Below are positions 1-5,491 of a DNA stretch of 5,540 nt, piece after piece (the first letter of the stretch is position 1; each line of letters begins with the position of its first letter). This DNA comes from Proteobacteria bacterium HN_bin10 (GTDB lineage Bacteria > Pseudomonadota > Alphaproteobacteria > Caulobacterales > Aquidulcibacteraceae): NCBI GenBank assembly GCA_002083515.1, contig LWDN01000058.1, forward strand, positions 1-5,540, in the 5' to 3' direction. Made by a program: the position numbers and the translations under genes. Below the pieces are notes generated by a model that did not search any database, was not told the DNA's origin, and worked only from the letters and a program-made list of their open reading frames with translations.

Positions 1-20
1 GAGGGCGCCGGCGGTCCATA

Positions 21-2039
21 TCATGCCGCATTCATCGTCAGCAGGTCGTAGGCCGCGACGGTCTCGCCCTCGCGGTTGGTGACCACCACGTCCCAACGCA
101 CTTCGCCCTGATCCGGCTTGCGCAGCGTCTTGTCCTTCACGGTGAGCGCCACCTGGATCGCATCGCCGGGCTTGACCGGCTTGACGAAGCGCAGGGTGTC
201 GAGCCCGTAGTTCGCCAGCACCGGGCCCGGATCGGGATCGACGAAGAGCCCAGCCGCAAACGCCAAGATCAGATAGCCGTGCGCGACGCGCCCGCCGAAC
301 AGCGGATTGGCGCGCGCCGCCTCTTCGTCCATGTGCGCGTAGAAGGTGTCGCCGGTGAAATGGGCGAAGTGTTCGATGTCGTCGAGCGTGATTTCGCGGG
401 CTTTAGTCTTCAGCTGATAGCCGATCGGCAGATCGTGGAACTTTCGGCGGAACGGATGCTCGCTCGCCTCTTCTACCGGCATGCCGGTGACGTAGCGCTT
501 GGTGACGCCTGCGAGCACGCGCGGATGGCCCTGCAGCGCCGTGCGCTGCATGTAATGCTTGACGCCGCGAATGCCGCCCATTTCCTCGCCGCCGCCGGCG
601 CGGCCAGGGCCGCCATGAATCATATGAGGCATCGGTGAGCCGTGGCCGGTGCTCTCCTTGGCGCTGTCGCGATCGATGAAAGCGATGCGGCCGTGGAAGG
701 CGCCGGAATCGAGCACAATGTCCTCGGCGAAGGTTGTGTCATAGCTGAAGACGCTCATCACCAGCGAACCCTTGCCGCGATTGACGAGATCGAACACCTC
801 GCCACGGTGCGCATAGGGCATCAGCGTCGAAACCGGACCGAACGCCTCCACGTCGTGCGCGGCGCGCGCCTCATGCGGCGCATCGCAGCGGATCAACACT
901 GGAGACATGAAGGCGCCCTTCGCTTTGACCGGCGTCGCGCTGGGATCGCCGTAGACAATGGCGCCGTCTCGCGCGATCTCCGCGATTTTGGCGCGAACGT
1001 CTTCACGCTGCGAGATGCTGACCAGCGCGCCCATTTTTGTGGCTTCGTCACGAGGATCGCCGATGGCGACTTTGGCAAGCCGCGCCGTGAGCGCCGCTTG
1101 CGCCGCGTCGATGAGAGCCGCCGGCACGAACGCGCGGCGGATGGCGGTGCACTTTTGCCCCGCCTTCACTGTCATTTCGCGCACGACCTCCTTGATGAAC
1201 AGATCGAACTCCGGCGAATCCGGCGTGGCGTCGGGACCAAGCACCGAGGCGTTGAGCGAATCCTGTTCGGCGATGAAGCGCACGCTCTCCCGCTGGATCA
1301 CAGGGTGGCTCTTGAGCTTCGCCGCAGTTTGTGCCGAGCCGGTGAACGACACGACATCCTGGCAGGTCAAATGATCGAAGAGATCGCCCGTGCTGCCCAC
1401 GATGAGCTGCAGCGCGCCGGGCGGCAGCACGTTCGCGTCGAGCATGATGCGGACGGCGGCCTCGGTGAGATAGGCCGTGGCGCTGGCGGGCTTCACGATC
1501 GCCGGCATGCCGGCCAGAAGCGCCGGCGCTAGTTTTTCCAACATGCCCCAGACGGGAAAGTTGAAGGCATTGATGTGCACGGCGACGCCTTGCAGCGACG
1601 TGTAAACGTGCAAACCCTGAAACGTGCCGTTGCGCGAAAGCGCTTCGACATTGCCGTCGATCAGAATGCGCTCGTTCGGGAGTTCCCGGCGGCCTTTACC
1701 TTGATAGACCGCGAACGTGCCGATGCCGCCGTCGATATCAATCCAGCTGTCGGCTCTTGTCGCGCCGGTGTTGTAGCTCAATTCGTAGAGCTCCTCCTTT
1801 CGCGCCGTCAGCGCATCGGCCAGCGCCTTGAGCATCTTGGCGCGATCATGAAACGTCATAGCTTGCAGCTTGGGGGCCGCGACCTTGCGCGCGTATGCGG
1901 TCATCGCGCCGAAATCGAGCCCCTGCGAGGATGTGAGCGCGACGACGACGCCATCGATGGCGGAGCGCAGTTCAGCGAAGCCGCCGCTGCCGGCGATCCA
2001 TTTGCCTTCGGCATAGTTCTGGAGGGTGATGGGTTTCAT
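21..2039 (-). CDS. paaZ: PaaZ, bifunctional oxepin-CoA hydrolase / 3-oxo-5,6-dehydrosuberyl-CoA semialdehyde dehydrogenase
   Basis: Cytosolic enzyme that hydrolytically opens oxepin-CoA and then oxidises the unstable semialdehyde with NADP+, preventing its cyclisation to a dead-end product. The protein is 672 residues; from memory E. coli PaaZ is about 681. Residues 1 to about 510 are an aldehyde dehydrogenase domain: NAFNFPVWG at 158-166, VKPAS at 182-186, SFTGS at 231-235, general base E258 in IAEQDSLN, nucleophile C297 in GQKCTAIRR. Residues about 535-672 are a MaoC-like (R)-specific hydratase hot-dog domain with FTGDTFYAH at 561-569, giving the D564/H569 pair. Both active sites are intact, so this is the fused form and not a lone ALDH. 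I chose the ATG at 2039 because GGAG lies 8 nt upstream; the frame stays open upstream to 2114, but that stretch is the palindrome at 2065-2113. It lies 87 bp downstream of paaG on the same strand, probably co-transcribed. The identification is very firm. Confidence 0.96.
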   Translation of the reverse strand: MKPITLQNYAEGKWIAGSGGFAELRSAIDGVVVALTSSQGLDFGAMTAYARKVAAPKLQAMTFHDRAKMLKALADALTARKEELYELSYNTGATRADSWIDIDGGIGTFAVYQGKGRRELPNERILIDGNVEALSRNGTFQGLHVYTSLQGVAVHINAFNFPVWGMLEKLAPALLAGMPAIVKPASATAYLTEAAVRIMLDANVLPPGALQLIVGSTGDLFDHLTCQDVVSFTGSAQTAAKLKSHPVIQRESVRFIAEQDSLNASVLGPDATPDSPEFDLFIKEVVREMTVKAGQKCTAIRRAFVPAALIDAAQAALTARLAKVAIGDPRDEATKMGALVSISQREDVRAKIAEIARDGAIVYGDPSATPVKAKGAFMSPVLIRCDAPHEARAAHDVEAFGPVSTLMPYAHRGEVFDLVNRGKGSLVMSVFSYDTTFAEDIVLDSGAFHGRIAFIDRDSAKESTGHGSPMPHMIHGGPGRAGGGEEMGGIRGVKHYMQRTALQGHPRVLAGVTKRYVTGMPVEEASEHPFRRKFHDLPIGYQLKTKAREITLDDIEHFAHFTGDTFYAHMDEEAARANPLFGGRVAHGYLILAFAAGLFVDPDPGPVLANYGLDTLRFVKPVKPGDAIQVALTVKDKTLRKPDQGEVRWDVVVTNREGETVAAYDLLTMNAA

Positions 2040-2044
2040 CGTTT

Positions 2045-2051
2045 GCGCTCC
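2045..2051 (-). promoter_or_regulatory. Ribosome binding site of paaZ
   Basis: On the minus strand GGAGCGC is followed by AAACG and ATG, so the GGAG core sits 8 nt before the start at 2039. This decides the start against an in-frame ATG at 2057 and longer forms reaching 2114, none of which has a comparable site. The same seven bases are perfectly complementary to the 3' arm of the neighbouring palindrome (2066-2072), so the site could be masked by RNA folding. Confidence 0.7.
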
Positions 2052-2064
2052 GGTCATCGAGAGA

Positions 2065-2113
2065 TGGAGCGCGGGGCTACGCCCCGCATGCGCGCCAGGA
2101 GGCGCGCGCTCCA
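2065..2113. repeat. 49-bp nested palindrome (three-armed, REP-like element)
   Basis: Seen directly: every base except two short loops and a 2-nt joint is paired. The outer arms are TGGAGC (2065-2070) and GCTCCA (2108-2113). Inside are two perfect 7-bp hairpins: GCGGGGC, loop TAC, GCCCCGC (2071-2087), and GCGCGCC, loop AGGA, GGCGCGC (2090-2107), separated by AT (2088-2089). The fold is a closed three-way junction, or alternatively a longer outer stem of 9 bp. It begins 13 nt after the paaG stop and ends 25 nt before the paaZ start. No T-run follows it on the minus strand, so it is not a standard intrinsic terminator. Such compact, gap-inserted palindromes are typical of dispersed REP/RUP-like repeats. 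Membership of a family is inferred from the architecture and my impression of similar elements in Caulobacterales-type genomes; only one copy is in this window. It has read-through coding potential, which would add a false N-terminus to PaaZ. Confidence 0.75.
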
Positions 2114-2126
2114 ACCTCCAACCAAC

Positions 2127-2915
2127 TCAGCTTCCACTAAACCTCGGCGCACGCTTTTCCATAAACGCCGCGACGCCTTCCTTGTAGTCGTTGGTGCGCC
2201 CGAGCGCGCGCTGGGCGTCACGTTCGACGTCGAGCTGCTCTGCCAAAGCGCGCGCACCGCTTTCGCGAATGAGTTTCTTCGTTGCAGCCAGCCCCTTCGT
2301 CGGCGCCGACGCAAACTTCGCCGCAAGCGCATCCACTTCCGCGCCGAGCTTATCGTCGTCCACGCACTTCCAGATCATGCCCCAGGCTTCGGCGCGTTCC
2401 GCCGGCAGCGGCTCGCCTGTGAGCGCAAGCCCCAGAGCCCGCGCCTGACCGGCTAGGCGCGGCAGCGTCCAGGTGCCGCCGCTATCGGGGATGAGGCCGA
2501 TATTGGCAAAGCTCTGAATGAACTTGGCGCCGCGCGCCGCGATGACGATGTCGCAGGCCAGCGCGATATTGGCGCCGGCGCCGGCGGCGACTCCGTTCAC
2601 GGCGCAGATCACCGGCATTTCCAAACTCGTAAGCCGGCGGATCAGCGGGTTGTAGCGCTTCTCCAGCGACTCACCCAGATCGACGCCCTCCCCGCCCGGC
2701 GCCACGGCGCGATCGGATAGATCTTGTCCGGCACAAAAGCCGCGCCCCGCGCCGGTCAGCACCAGCACACGTGCGTCGCTTCGCGCCACCGCTTCCAGCG
2801 CGCGCGACAGCTCGTCATGCATCTGCACGGTGAAGCTGTTCAGCCGATCCGGTCGATTGAGCGTGATGCGCGCAACGCCAGCTTCGTTCGCATAGAGGAT
2901 GGTTTCGAAATCCAT
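2127..2915 (-). CDS. paaG: PaaG, ring-1,2-epoxyphenylacetyl-CoA isomerase (crotonase family)
   Basis: Cytosolic enoyl-CoA hydratase/isomerase-fold enzyme that converts the 1,2-epoxide of phenylacetyl-CoA to oxepin-CoA and also shifts double bonds during later beta-oxidation. It is 262 residues, the same length I recall for E. coli PaaG, and closely similar along its length. Landmarks: LNRPDRLNSF (19-28); the first oxyanion-hole segment LTGAGRGFCAGQDL (53-66); VICAVNGVAAGAGA (102-115), whose glycines provide the second oxyanion-hole amide; LIPDSGGTW (141-149) with acidic D144, the catalytic Asp of PaaG isomerases; and LDVERDAQ (228-235) near the C-terminus. The GAGRGFCAGQDL...YNPL and GMIWKCVDD (179-187) stretches favour PaaG over the sister hydratase PaaF. 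The start is the ATG at 2915 with GAGGTGA upstream; a GTG five codons earlier overlaps that ribosome binding site. It is the first gene of the leftward unit, 66 bp from the divergent paaI. Confidence 0.94.
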   Translation of the reverse strand: MDFETILYANEAGVARITLNRPDRLNSFTVQMHDELSRALEAVARSDARVLVLTGAGRGFCAGQDLSDRAVAPGGEGVDLGESLEKRYNPLIRRLTSLEMPVICAVNGVAAGAGANIALACDIVIAARGAKFIQSFANIGLIPDSGGTWTLPRLAGQARALGLALTGEPLPAERAEAWGMIWKCVDDDKLGAEVDALAAKFASAPTKGLAATKKLIRESGARALAEQLDVERDAQRALGRTNDYKEGVAAFMEKRAPRFSGS

Positions 2916-2919
2916 TGGC

Positions 2920-2926
2920 TCACCTC
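2920..2926 (-). promoter_or_regulatory. Ribosome binding site of paaG
   Basis: GAGGTGA on the minus strand leaves 7 nt between GAGG and the ATG at 2915. It settles the start at 2915, since the alternative GTG at 2930 would place the start just upstream of this site and has no good site of its own. Confidence 0.7.
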
Positions 2927-2942
2927 GCACGCCAGCGTGGCC

Positions 2943-2949
2943 TATGATA
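2943..2949. promoter_or_regulatory. Overlapping divergent -10 elements of the paaG and paaI promoters
   Basis: The sequence CTATGATAG (2942-2950) is a palindrome around a central base. Read rightward it gives TATGAT (2943-2948) and leftward TATCAT (2949-2944), each 5 of 6 to the sigma-70 -10 consensus. The rightward start would fall near 2955, about 27 nt before paaI. The leftward start would fall near 2937, about 22 nt before paaG. The -35 elements are poor on both sides; the best leftward candidate is GTGAAT, about 18 nt upstream. The promoter assignment is inferred from position and the -10 match. Confidence 0.45.
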
Positions 2950-2968
2950 GAACCAATGGTCGGTCAAT
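2947..2968. promoter_or_regulatory. Operator-like element 1 (putative PaaR/TetR-type site)
   Basis: This 22-bp segment matches 15 of 22 positions with the segment at 3404-3425 in the same orientation, including the right end GTCAAT and the inner GGTC. The left arm ATAGAA is a 4-of-6 match to the inverted repeat of that right end (ATTGAC), 10 bp away. It overlaps the last bases of the divergent -10 elements, where a bound repressor could block paaG and paaI together. Regulation of paa genes by TetR-family PaaR binding imperfect palindromes is established for several bacteria; that this protein acts here is inferred, and no regulator gene is in the window. Confidence 0.45.
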
Positions 2969-2981
2969 TCACGAGAGGCCC

Positions 2982-3404
2982 ATGAACGAAGCGGACAATC
3001 TCGCGCGCCGGGTCGCCGAGACTTTGTTGCAGCGCGAGGGCACTGGCCCCGCCTGGGGCATCGCCATCGATGACGCGCGCGAGGGTTATGCGCTCGTTCG
3101 CATGAAGGTGCGCGACGACATGTTGAACGGCCACCGCATCGGTCATGGCGGCATGATCTTCGCGCTCGCCGACACCGCCTTTGCCTATGCCTGCAACTCG
3201 CGCAACGAAAACACCGTGGCGCAGAACGCGAGCATCTCCTTTCTCGCCCCGGCGCATCCGGGAGAGACGCTGATCGCCGAGGCCCGCGAGGTCTCGCGCG
3301 CGGGCCGCAGCGGCGTCTATCAGGTCAGCGTCCGCACCGCCGATGGCCGCGTGATTGCTGAATTCACTGGACTTTCGCGAACGATCGGCGGGCCGGTCAT
3401 TTAA
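2982..3404 (+). CDS. paaI: PaaI, hot-dog acyl-CoA thioesterase of phenylacetate catabolism
   Basis: Small cytosolic thioesterase that hydrolyses phenylacetyl-CoA and ring-hydroxylated phenylacetyl-CoAs, thought to free CoA trapped by slow or wrong intermediates. It is 140 residues, the length I recall for E. coli PaaI. The 4HBT hot-dog signature is clear: LNGHRIGHGGMIFALADTAF (48-67), in which the G52-G57 region caps the central helix and D64 is the expected catalytic acid, followed by NASISFLAPAHPGETL (82-97). The ATG at 2982 is chosen because family homology begins there (MNEADNLARR) and a GAGAGG lies just upstream; the frame extends further upstream but runs antisense to paaG and through the promoter region. 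It is the first gene of the rightward unit and ends directly against the paaA promoter. Its placement ahead of paaABCD differs from E. coli, where paaI follows paaH. Confidence 0.92.
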   Translation: MNEADNLARRVAETLLQREGTGPAWGIAIDDAREGYALVRMKVRDDMLNGHRIGHGGMIFALADTAFAYACNSRNENTVAQNASISFLAPAHPGETLIAEAREVSRAGRSGVYQVSVRTADGRVIAEFTGLSRTIGGPVI

Positions 3405-3425
3405 TTGACCGCTCGGTCAGTCAAT
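3404..3425. promoter_or_regulatory. Operator-like element 2 over the paaA promoter
   Basis: Two overlapping dyads are visible. One is a perfect TGACCG-CT-CGGTCA (3406-3419). The other is a perfect outer pair ATTGAC (3404-3409) and GTCAAT (3420-3425) with 10 bp between. Their centres are offset by 2 bp, which could seat two repressor dimers on different faces. The element covers the -35 and most of the -10/-35 spacer of the paaA promoter, a classical repression position. It starts at the last base of the paaI stop codon. The binding protein is inferred to be a TetR-family PaaR-like repressor. Confidence 0.6.
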
Positions 3426-3433
3426 ACTATAAC
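3405..3433 (+). promoter_or_regulatory. Sigma-70-type promoter of paaABCD
   Basis: The -35 TTGACC (3405-3410) and -10 TATAAC (3428-3433) each match 5 of 6 consensus bases and are exactly 17 bp apart. Transcription would start near 3440, leaving a leader of roughly 15 nt before the paaA ATG, with the AGAGGG ribosome binding site (3443-3448) in it. This is the best promoter in the window and would let the epoxidase genes be made independently of read-through from paaI. Confidence 0.7.
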
Positions 3434-3454
3434 CCCGATTGAAGAGGGCAGCCG

Positions 3455-4444
3455 ATGTACACGACCGATCTCAGCGGCAAGAAGAAGGCCGAAGCGGTGA
3501 CCGAGGATCCAGCGAAGCTCGCCGCGTTCGAGGCGCGCGTTGCGGCCGACGAATTCATCGAGCCGAAGGATTGGATGCCGGAGGCGTACCGCCGAACGCT
3601 GATCCGCCAAATCTCACAACATGCGCATTCGGAAATCGTCGGCATGCTGCCGGAGGGCAATTGGATCACGCGCGCGCCGAACTTGCGCCGCAAGGCGATC
3701 CTGTTGGCCAAAGTGCAGGACGAAGGCGGTCACGGCCTTTATCTCTACGCGGCGGCGGAGACGCTGGGCGTCACGCGCGACGAGATGACCGAAGCGTTGC
3801 TCAGCGCCAAAGCCAAGTACTCGACCATCTTCAACTATCCGACGCTCACCTGGGCAGACATCGGCGCCATCGGCTGGCTGGTCGACGGCGCGGCGATCAT
3901 GAACCAGGTGCCGCTGCAGCGCACATCGTACGGCCCCTACGCCCGCGCCATGGTGCGCATCTGCAAGGAAGAGAGCTTTCACCAGCGCCAAGGCTACGAG
4001 ATCATGATGCATCTCGCCGCCGGCACGCCCGAGCAGAAGCGCATGGCGCAGGATGCCTTGGACCGCTGGTGGTGGCCGTCTTTGATGATGTTCGGCCCGC
4101 CGGACGACAAGAGCCCGAACACCGAGCAGAGCATGCGCTGGCGCATCAAGCGCGACACCAATGACGAGCTTAGGCAGAAATTCGTCGACATCACCGTGTC
4201 GCAGGCCGAAGCGATCGGCCTCTCCGTGCCGGATCCGGCGCTCAAGTGGAACGAAGCGCGCGGCGCCTACGATTTCGGCGAGGTGGATTGGGAAGAATTC
4301 TACGCGGTCGTCAAAGGCGAAGGACCGGTCGCGAAGGAGCGCATGGCGGCGCGCCAGAAGGCGTGGGACGACGGCGCTTGGGTGCGCGACGCGGCGCGCG
4401 TGCATGCGGAGAAGCGCGCGGCGGCCAAGGTGGCGGCGGAGTGA
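3455..4444 (+). CDS. paaA: PaaA, catalytic diiron subunit of the phenylacetyl-CoA 1,2-epoxidase
   Basis: Catalytic subunit of the soluble multicomponent monooxygenase that inserts one oxygen of O2 into phenylacetyl-CoA to give the ring-1,2-epoxide, with electrons from PaaE. It is 329 residues with a ferritin-like four-helix core. The carboxylate-bridged diiron ligands can be placed: E60 in HAHSEIVG, E90 and H93 in VQDEGGHGLYLY (EXXH), D144 in WLVDGAAI, and E173 and H176 in KEESFHQRQGY (EXXH). Their spacing agrees with my recollection of the E. coli PaaA ligands (offsets 21 and 18). Other PaaA hallmarks are SYGPYARAMVRIC (158-170), RWWWPSLMMFGPPDD (204-218) and the C-terminal WNEARG...DFGEVDWEEF region. 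It is about 20 residues longer at the N-terminus than E. coli PaaA, with a charged, Lys/Glu-rich leader. The start has AGAGGG 6 nt upstream. Its stop is 4 bp before paaB. Confidence 0.96.
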   Translation: MYTTDLSGKKKAEAVTEDPAKLAAFEARVAADEFIEPKDWMPEAYRRTLIRQISQHAHSEIVGMLPEGNWITRAPNLRRKAILLAKVQDEGGHGLYLYAAAETLGVTRDEMTEALLSAKAKYSTIFNYPTLTWADIGAIGWLVDGAAIMNQVPLQRTSYGPYARAMVRICKEESFHQRQGYEIMMHLAAGTPEQKRMAQDALDRWWWPSLMMFGPPDDKSPNTEQSMRWRIKRDTNDELRQKFVDITVSQAEAIGLSVPDPALKWNEARGAYDFGEVDWEEFYAVVKGEGPVAKERMAARQKAWDDGAWVRDAARVHAEKRAAAKVAAE

Positions 4445-4448
4445 TGCG

Positions 4449-4742
4449 ATGAGCGATCCGAGCAAAGAATGGCCGCTGTGGGAAGTGTTCGTCCGCGGCA
4501 AGGGCGGGCTTTCGCATCGCCATGTCGGCAGCGTGCACGCGGCCGACGCCAAGATGGCGCTGGAGCACGCACGCGACACCTATACGCGGCGCATGGAAGG
4601 CGTGAGCCTGTGGGTGCTGCCGTCGGCGCAGATCGTGTCGTCCGATCCGGGCGACGCGGCGGCGCTGTTCGAACCGGCGGAAGACAAGGTCTACCGCCAC
4701 CCGACGTTCTACAAGGTCCCCGACGGCATCACGCACATCTGA
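4449..4742 (+). CDS. paaB: PaaB, small structural subunit of the phenylacetyl-CoA epoxidase
   Basis: Non-catalytic small subunit that joins PaaA-PaaC heterodimers into the larger epoxidase assembly and is needed for activity in E. coli. It is 97 residues, close to the roughly 95 of E. coli. Family features are the opening WPLWEVFVRGKGGLSHRHVG (8-27), a helical A-LEHARDTYTRR stretch (about 37-48), the SLWVLPSAQIVSSDP segment (53-67), and the C-terminal KVYRHPTFYKVPDGITHI. There are no metal ligands or membrane segments. The start is the ATG at 4449, after GGAG at 4438-4441 with 7 nt spacing. That ribosome binding site lies inside the last codons of paaA, so the two are likely translated together. 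The stop codon shares a base with the paaC start. Confidence 0.95.
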   Translation: MSDPSKEWPLWEVFVRGKGGLSHRHVGSVHAADAKMALEHARDTYTRRMEGVSLWVLPSAQIVSSDPGDAAALFEPAEDKVYRHPTFYKVPDGITHI

Positions 4743-5491
4743 TGAACATGCTGGCTACATACGCGCTGCGCTGGGGCGACGACTCGCTCATTCTCGGCCA
4801 GCGCCTCGGCGAATGGTGCGGGCACGCGCCCGCGCTGGAAGTCGATCTTTCGCTGGCGAACATCGCGCTCGACCAGATTGGTCAAGCGACGCACTTTCTC
4901 GGCCTCGCCGGCGCGATCGAAGGCAAGGGCCGCGATGCCGATCACCTCGCCTTTCGCCGCGACGTGATGGATTTCAGCAATTGCCTGCTGGTCGAGCAGC
5001 CGAACGGCGACTTCGCGCAGACCATGGCAAGGCAATTCCTGTTCTCGCATTATCAAGTGCTGCTGTTCGAACAGATGGCGCTGGTGAAAGACGAGCGCTT
5101 CGCCGCGATCGCCGCCAAAGCGCTGAAGGAAGTCTCCTATCACGCGCAACTGGCCGGCGACTGGATCGTGCGTCTGGGCGACGGCACCGAAGAAAGCCGC
5201 GCGCGCATGATCGCCGGCCTCGATTGGATGTGGCGCTTCACCGATGAGTTGTTCGCGATGGATGAGGTCGACGCCGCCGCCATCGACGCCGGCGCCGGCG
5301 TCGACAAGGCTGCGTTGCGCGCCATGTGGGACAAGCGGATCGATGCCATGTTGGCTGAGGCTACACTCACCCGTCCCGCGCCGCGGCGCGCAACCCTTGG
5401 CGGACGCCAGGGCCGCCACTCCGAGCATCTCGGCCACCTCCTGAGCGACATGCAATTCCTGCAGCGCGCCTATCCGGATGCGACGTGGTGA
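4742..5491 (+). CDS. paaC: PaaC, structural ferritin-like subunit of the phenylacetyl-CoA epoxidase
   Basis: Partner subunit of PaaA with the same fold but without a working diiron site; it stabilises PaaA and the complex. It is 249 residues, against about 248 in E. coli, and alignable throughout. Recognisable parts are LGQRLGEWCGHAPALEVDLSL (18-38), where the GEWCGHAP core is diagnostic; LDQIGQATHFL (43-53); FSNCLLVEQPNGDFAQT (78-94); AKALKEVSYHAQL (125-137); LDWMWRFTDELF (160-171); and the C-terminal GRQGRHSEHLGHLLSDMQFLQ run ending at W249. The EXXH pairs seen in PaaA are absent, which fits the structural role. The start overlaps the paaB stop as TGATG, with no strong ribosome binding site of its own, so expression probably depends on translational coupling to paaB. 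A second ATG two codons on (4748) is a possible alternative start. The stop overlaps the paaD start in the same way. Confidence 0.95.
   Translation: MNMLATYALRWGDDSLILGQRLGEWCGHAPALEVDLSLANIALDQIGQATHFLGLAGAIEGKGRDADHLAFRRDVMDFSNCLLVEQPNGDFAQTMARQFLFSHYQVLLFEQMALVKDERFAAIAAKALKEVSYHAQLAGDWIVRLGDGTEESRARMIAGLDWMWRFTDELFAMDEVDAAAIDAGAGVDKAALRAMWDKRIDAMLAEATLTRPAPRRATLGGRQGRHSEHLGHLLSDMQFLQRAYPDATW

Noticed and set aside
1..19. Possible start of another leftward gene, with an ATG at 19-17 just after the paaZ stop
   Set aside because: Only six codons are visible, with no clear ribosome binding site and nothing recognisable, so no gene call can be supported.
642..1532. Long plus-strand open frame (296 codons) opposite paaZ
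   Set aside because: It is antisense to a fully conserved PaaZ, its translation is Arg/His/Ala-rich without any family signature, and the frame stays open only because of GC-rich codon structure.
2065..2113. Intrinsic terminator between paaG and paaZ
   Set aside because: The stem is strong, but neither strand has a T-run after it; the bases following on the leftward transcript are UCUCUCGAUG.
2040..2114. N-terminal extension of PaaZ by up to 25 residues (MERAPPGA...)
   Set aside because: The extra residues are translated from the palindrome, no family member I know of has them, and the ATG at 2039 has the best ribosome binding site.
1575..2456. Plus-strand open frame of 293 codons spanning paaZ, the gap and paaG
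   Set aside because: It is antisense to two genuine genes, runs through the palindrome, and its product is an Arg-rich low-complexity translation.
2724..2981. Upstream extension of PaaI by 86 residues
   Set aside because: The extension is antisense to paaG and crosses the divergent promoter; homology to PaaI starts at 2982 and the resulting 140 residues match the family length.
3614..4579. Long minus-strand open frame (321 codons) opposite paaA and the start of paaB
   Set aside because: It is the mirror of strongly conserved coding sequence, has no recognisable domain, and crosses the paaA-paaB junction.
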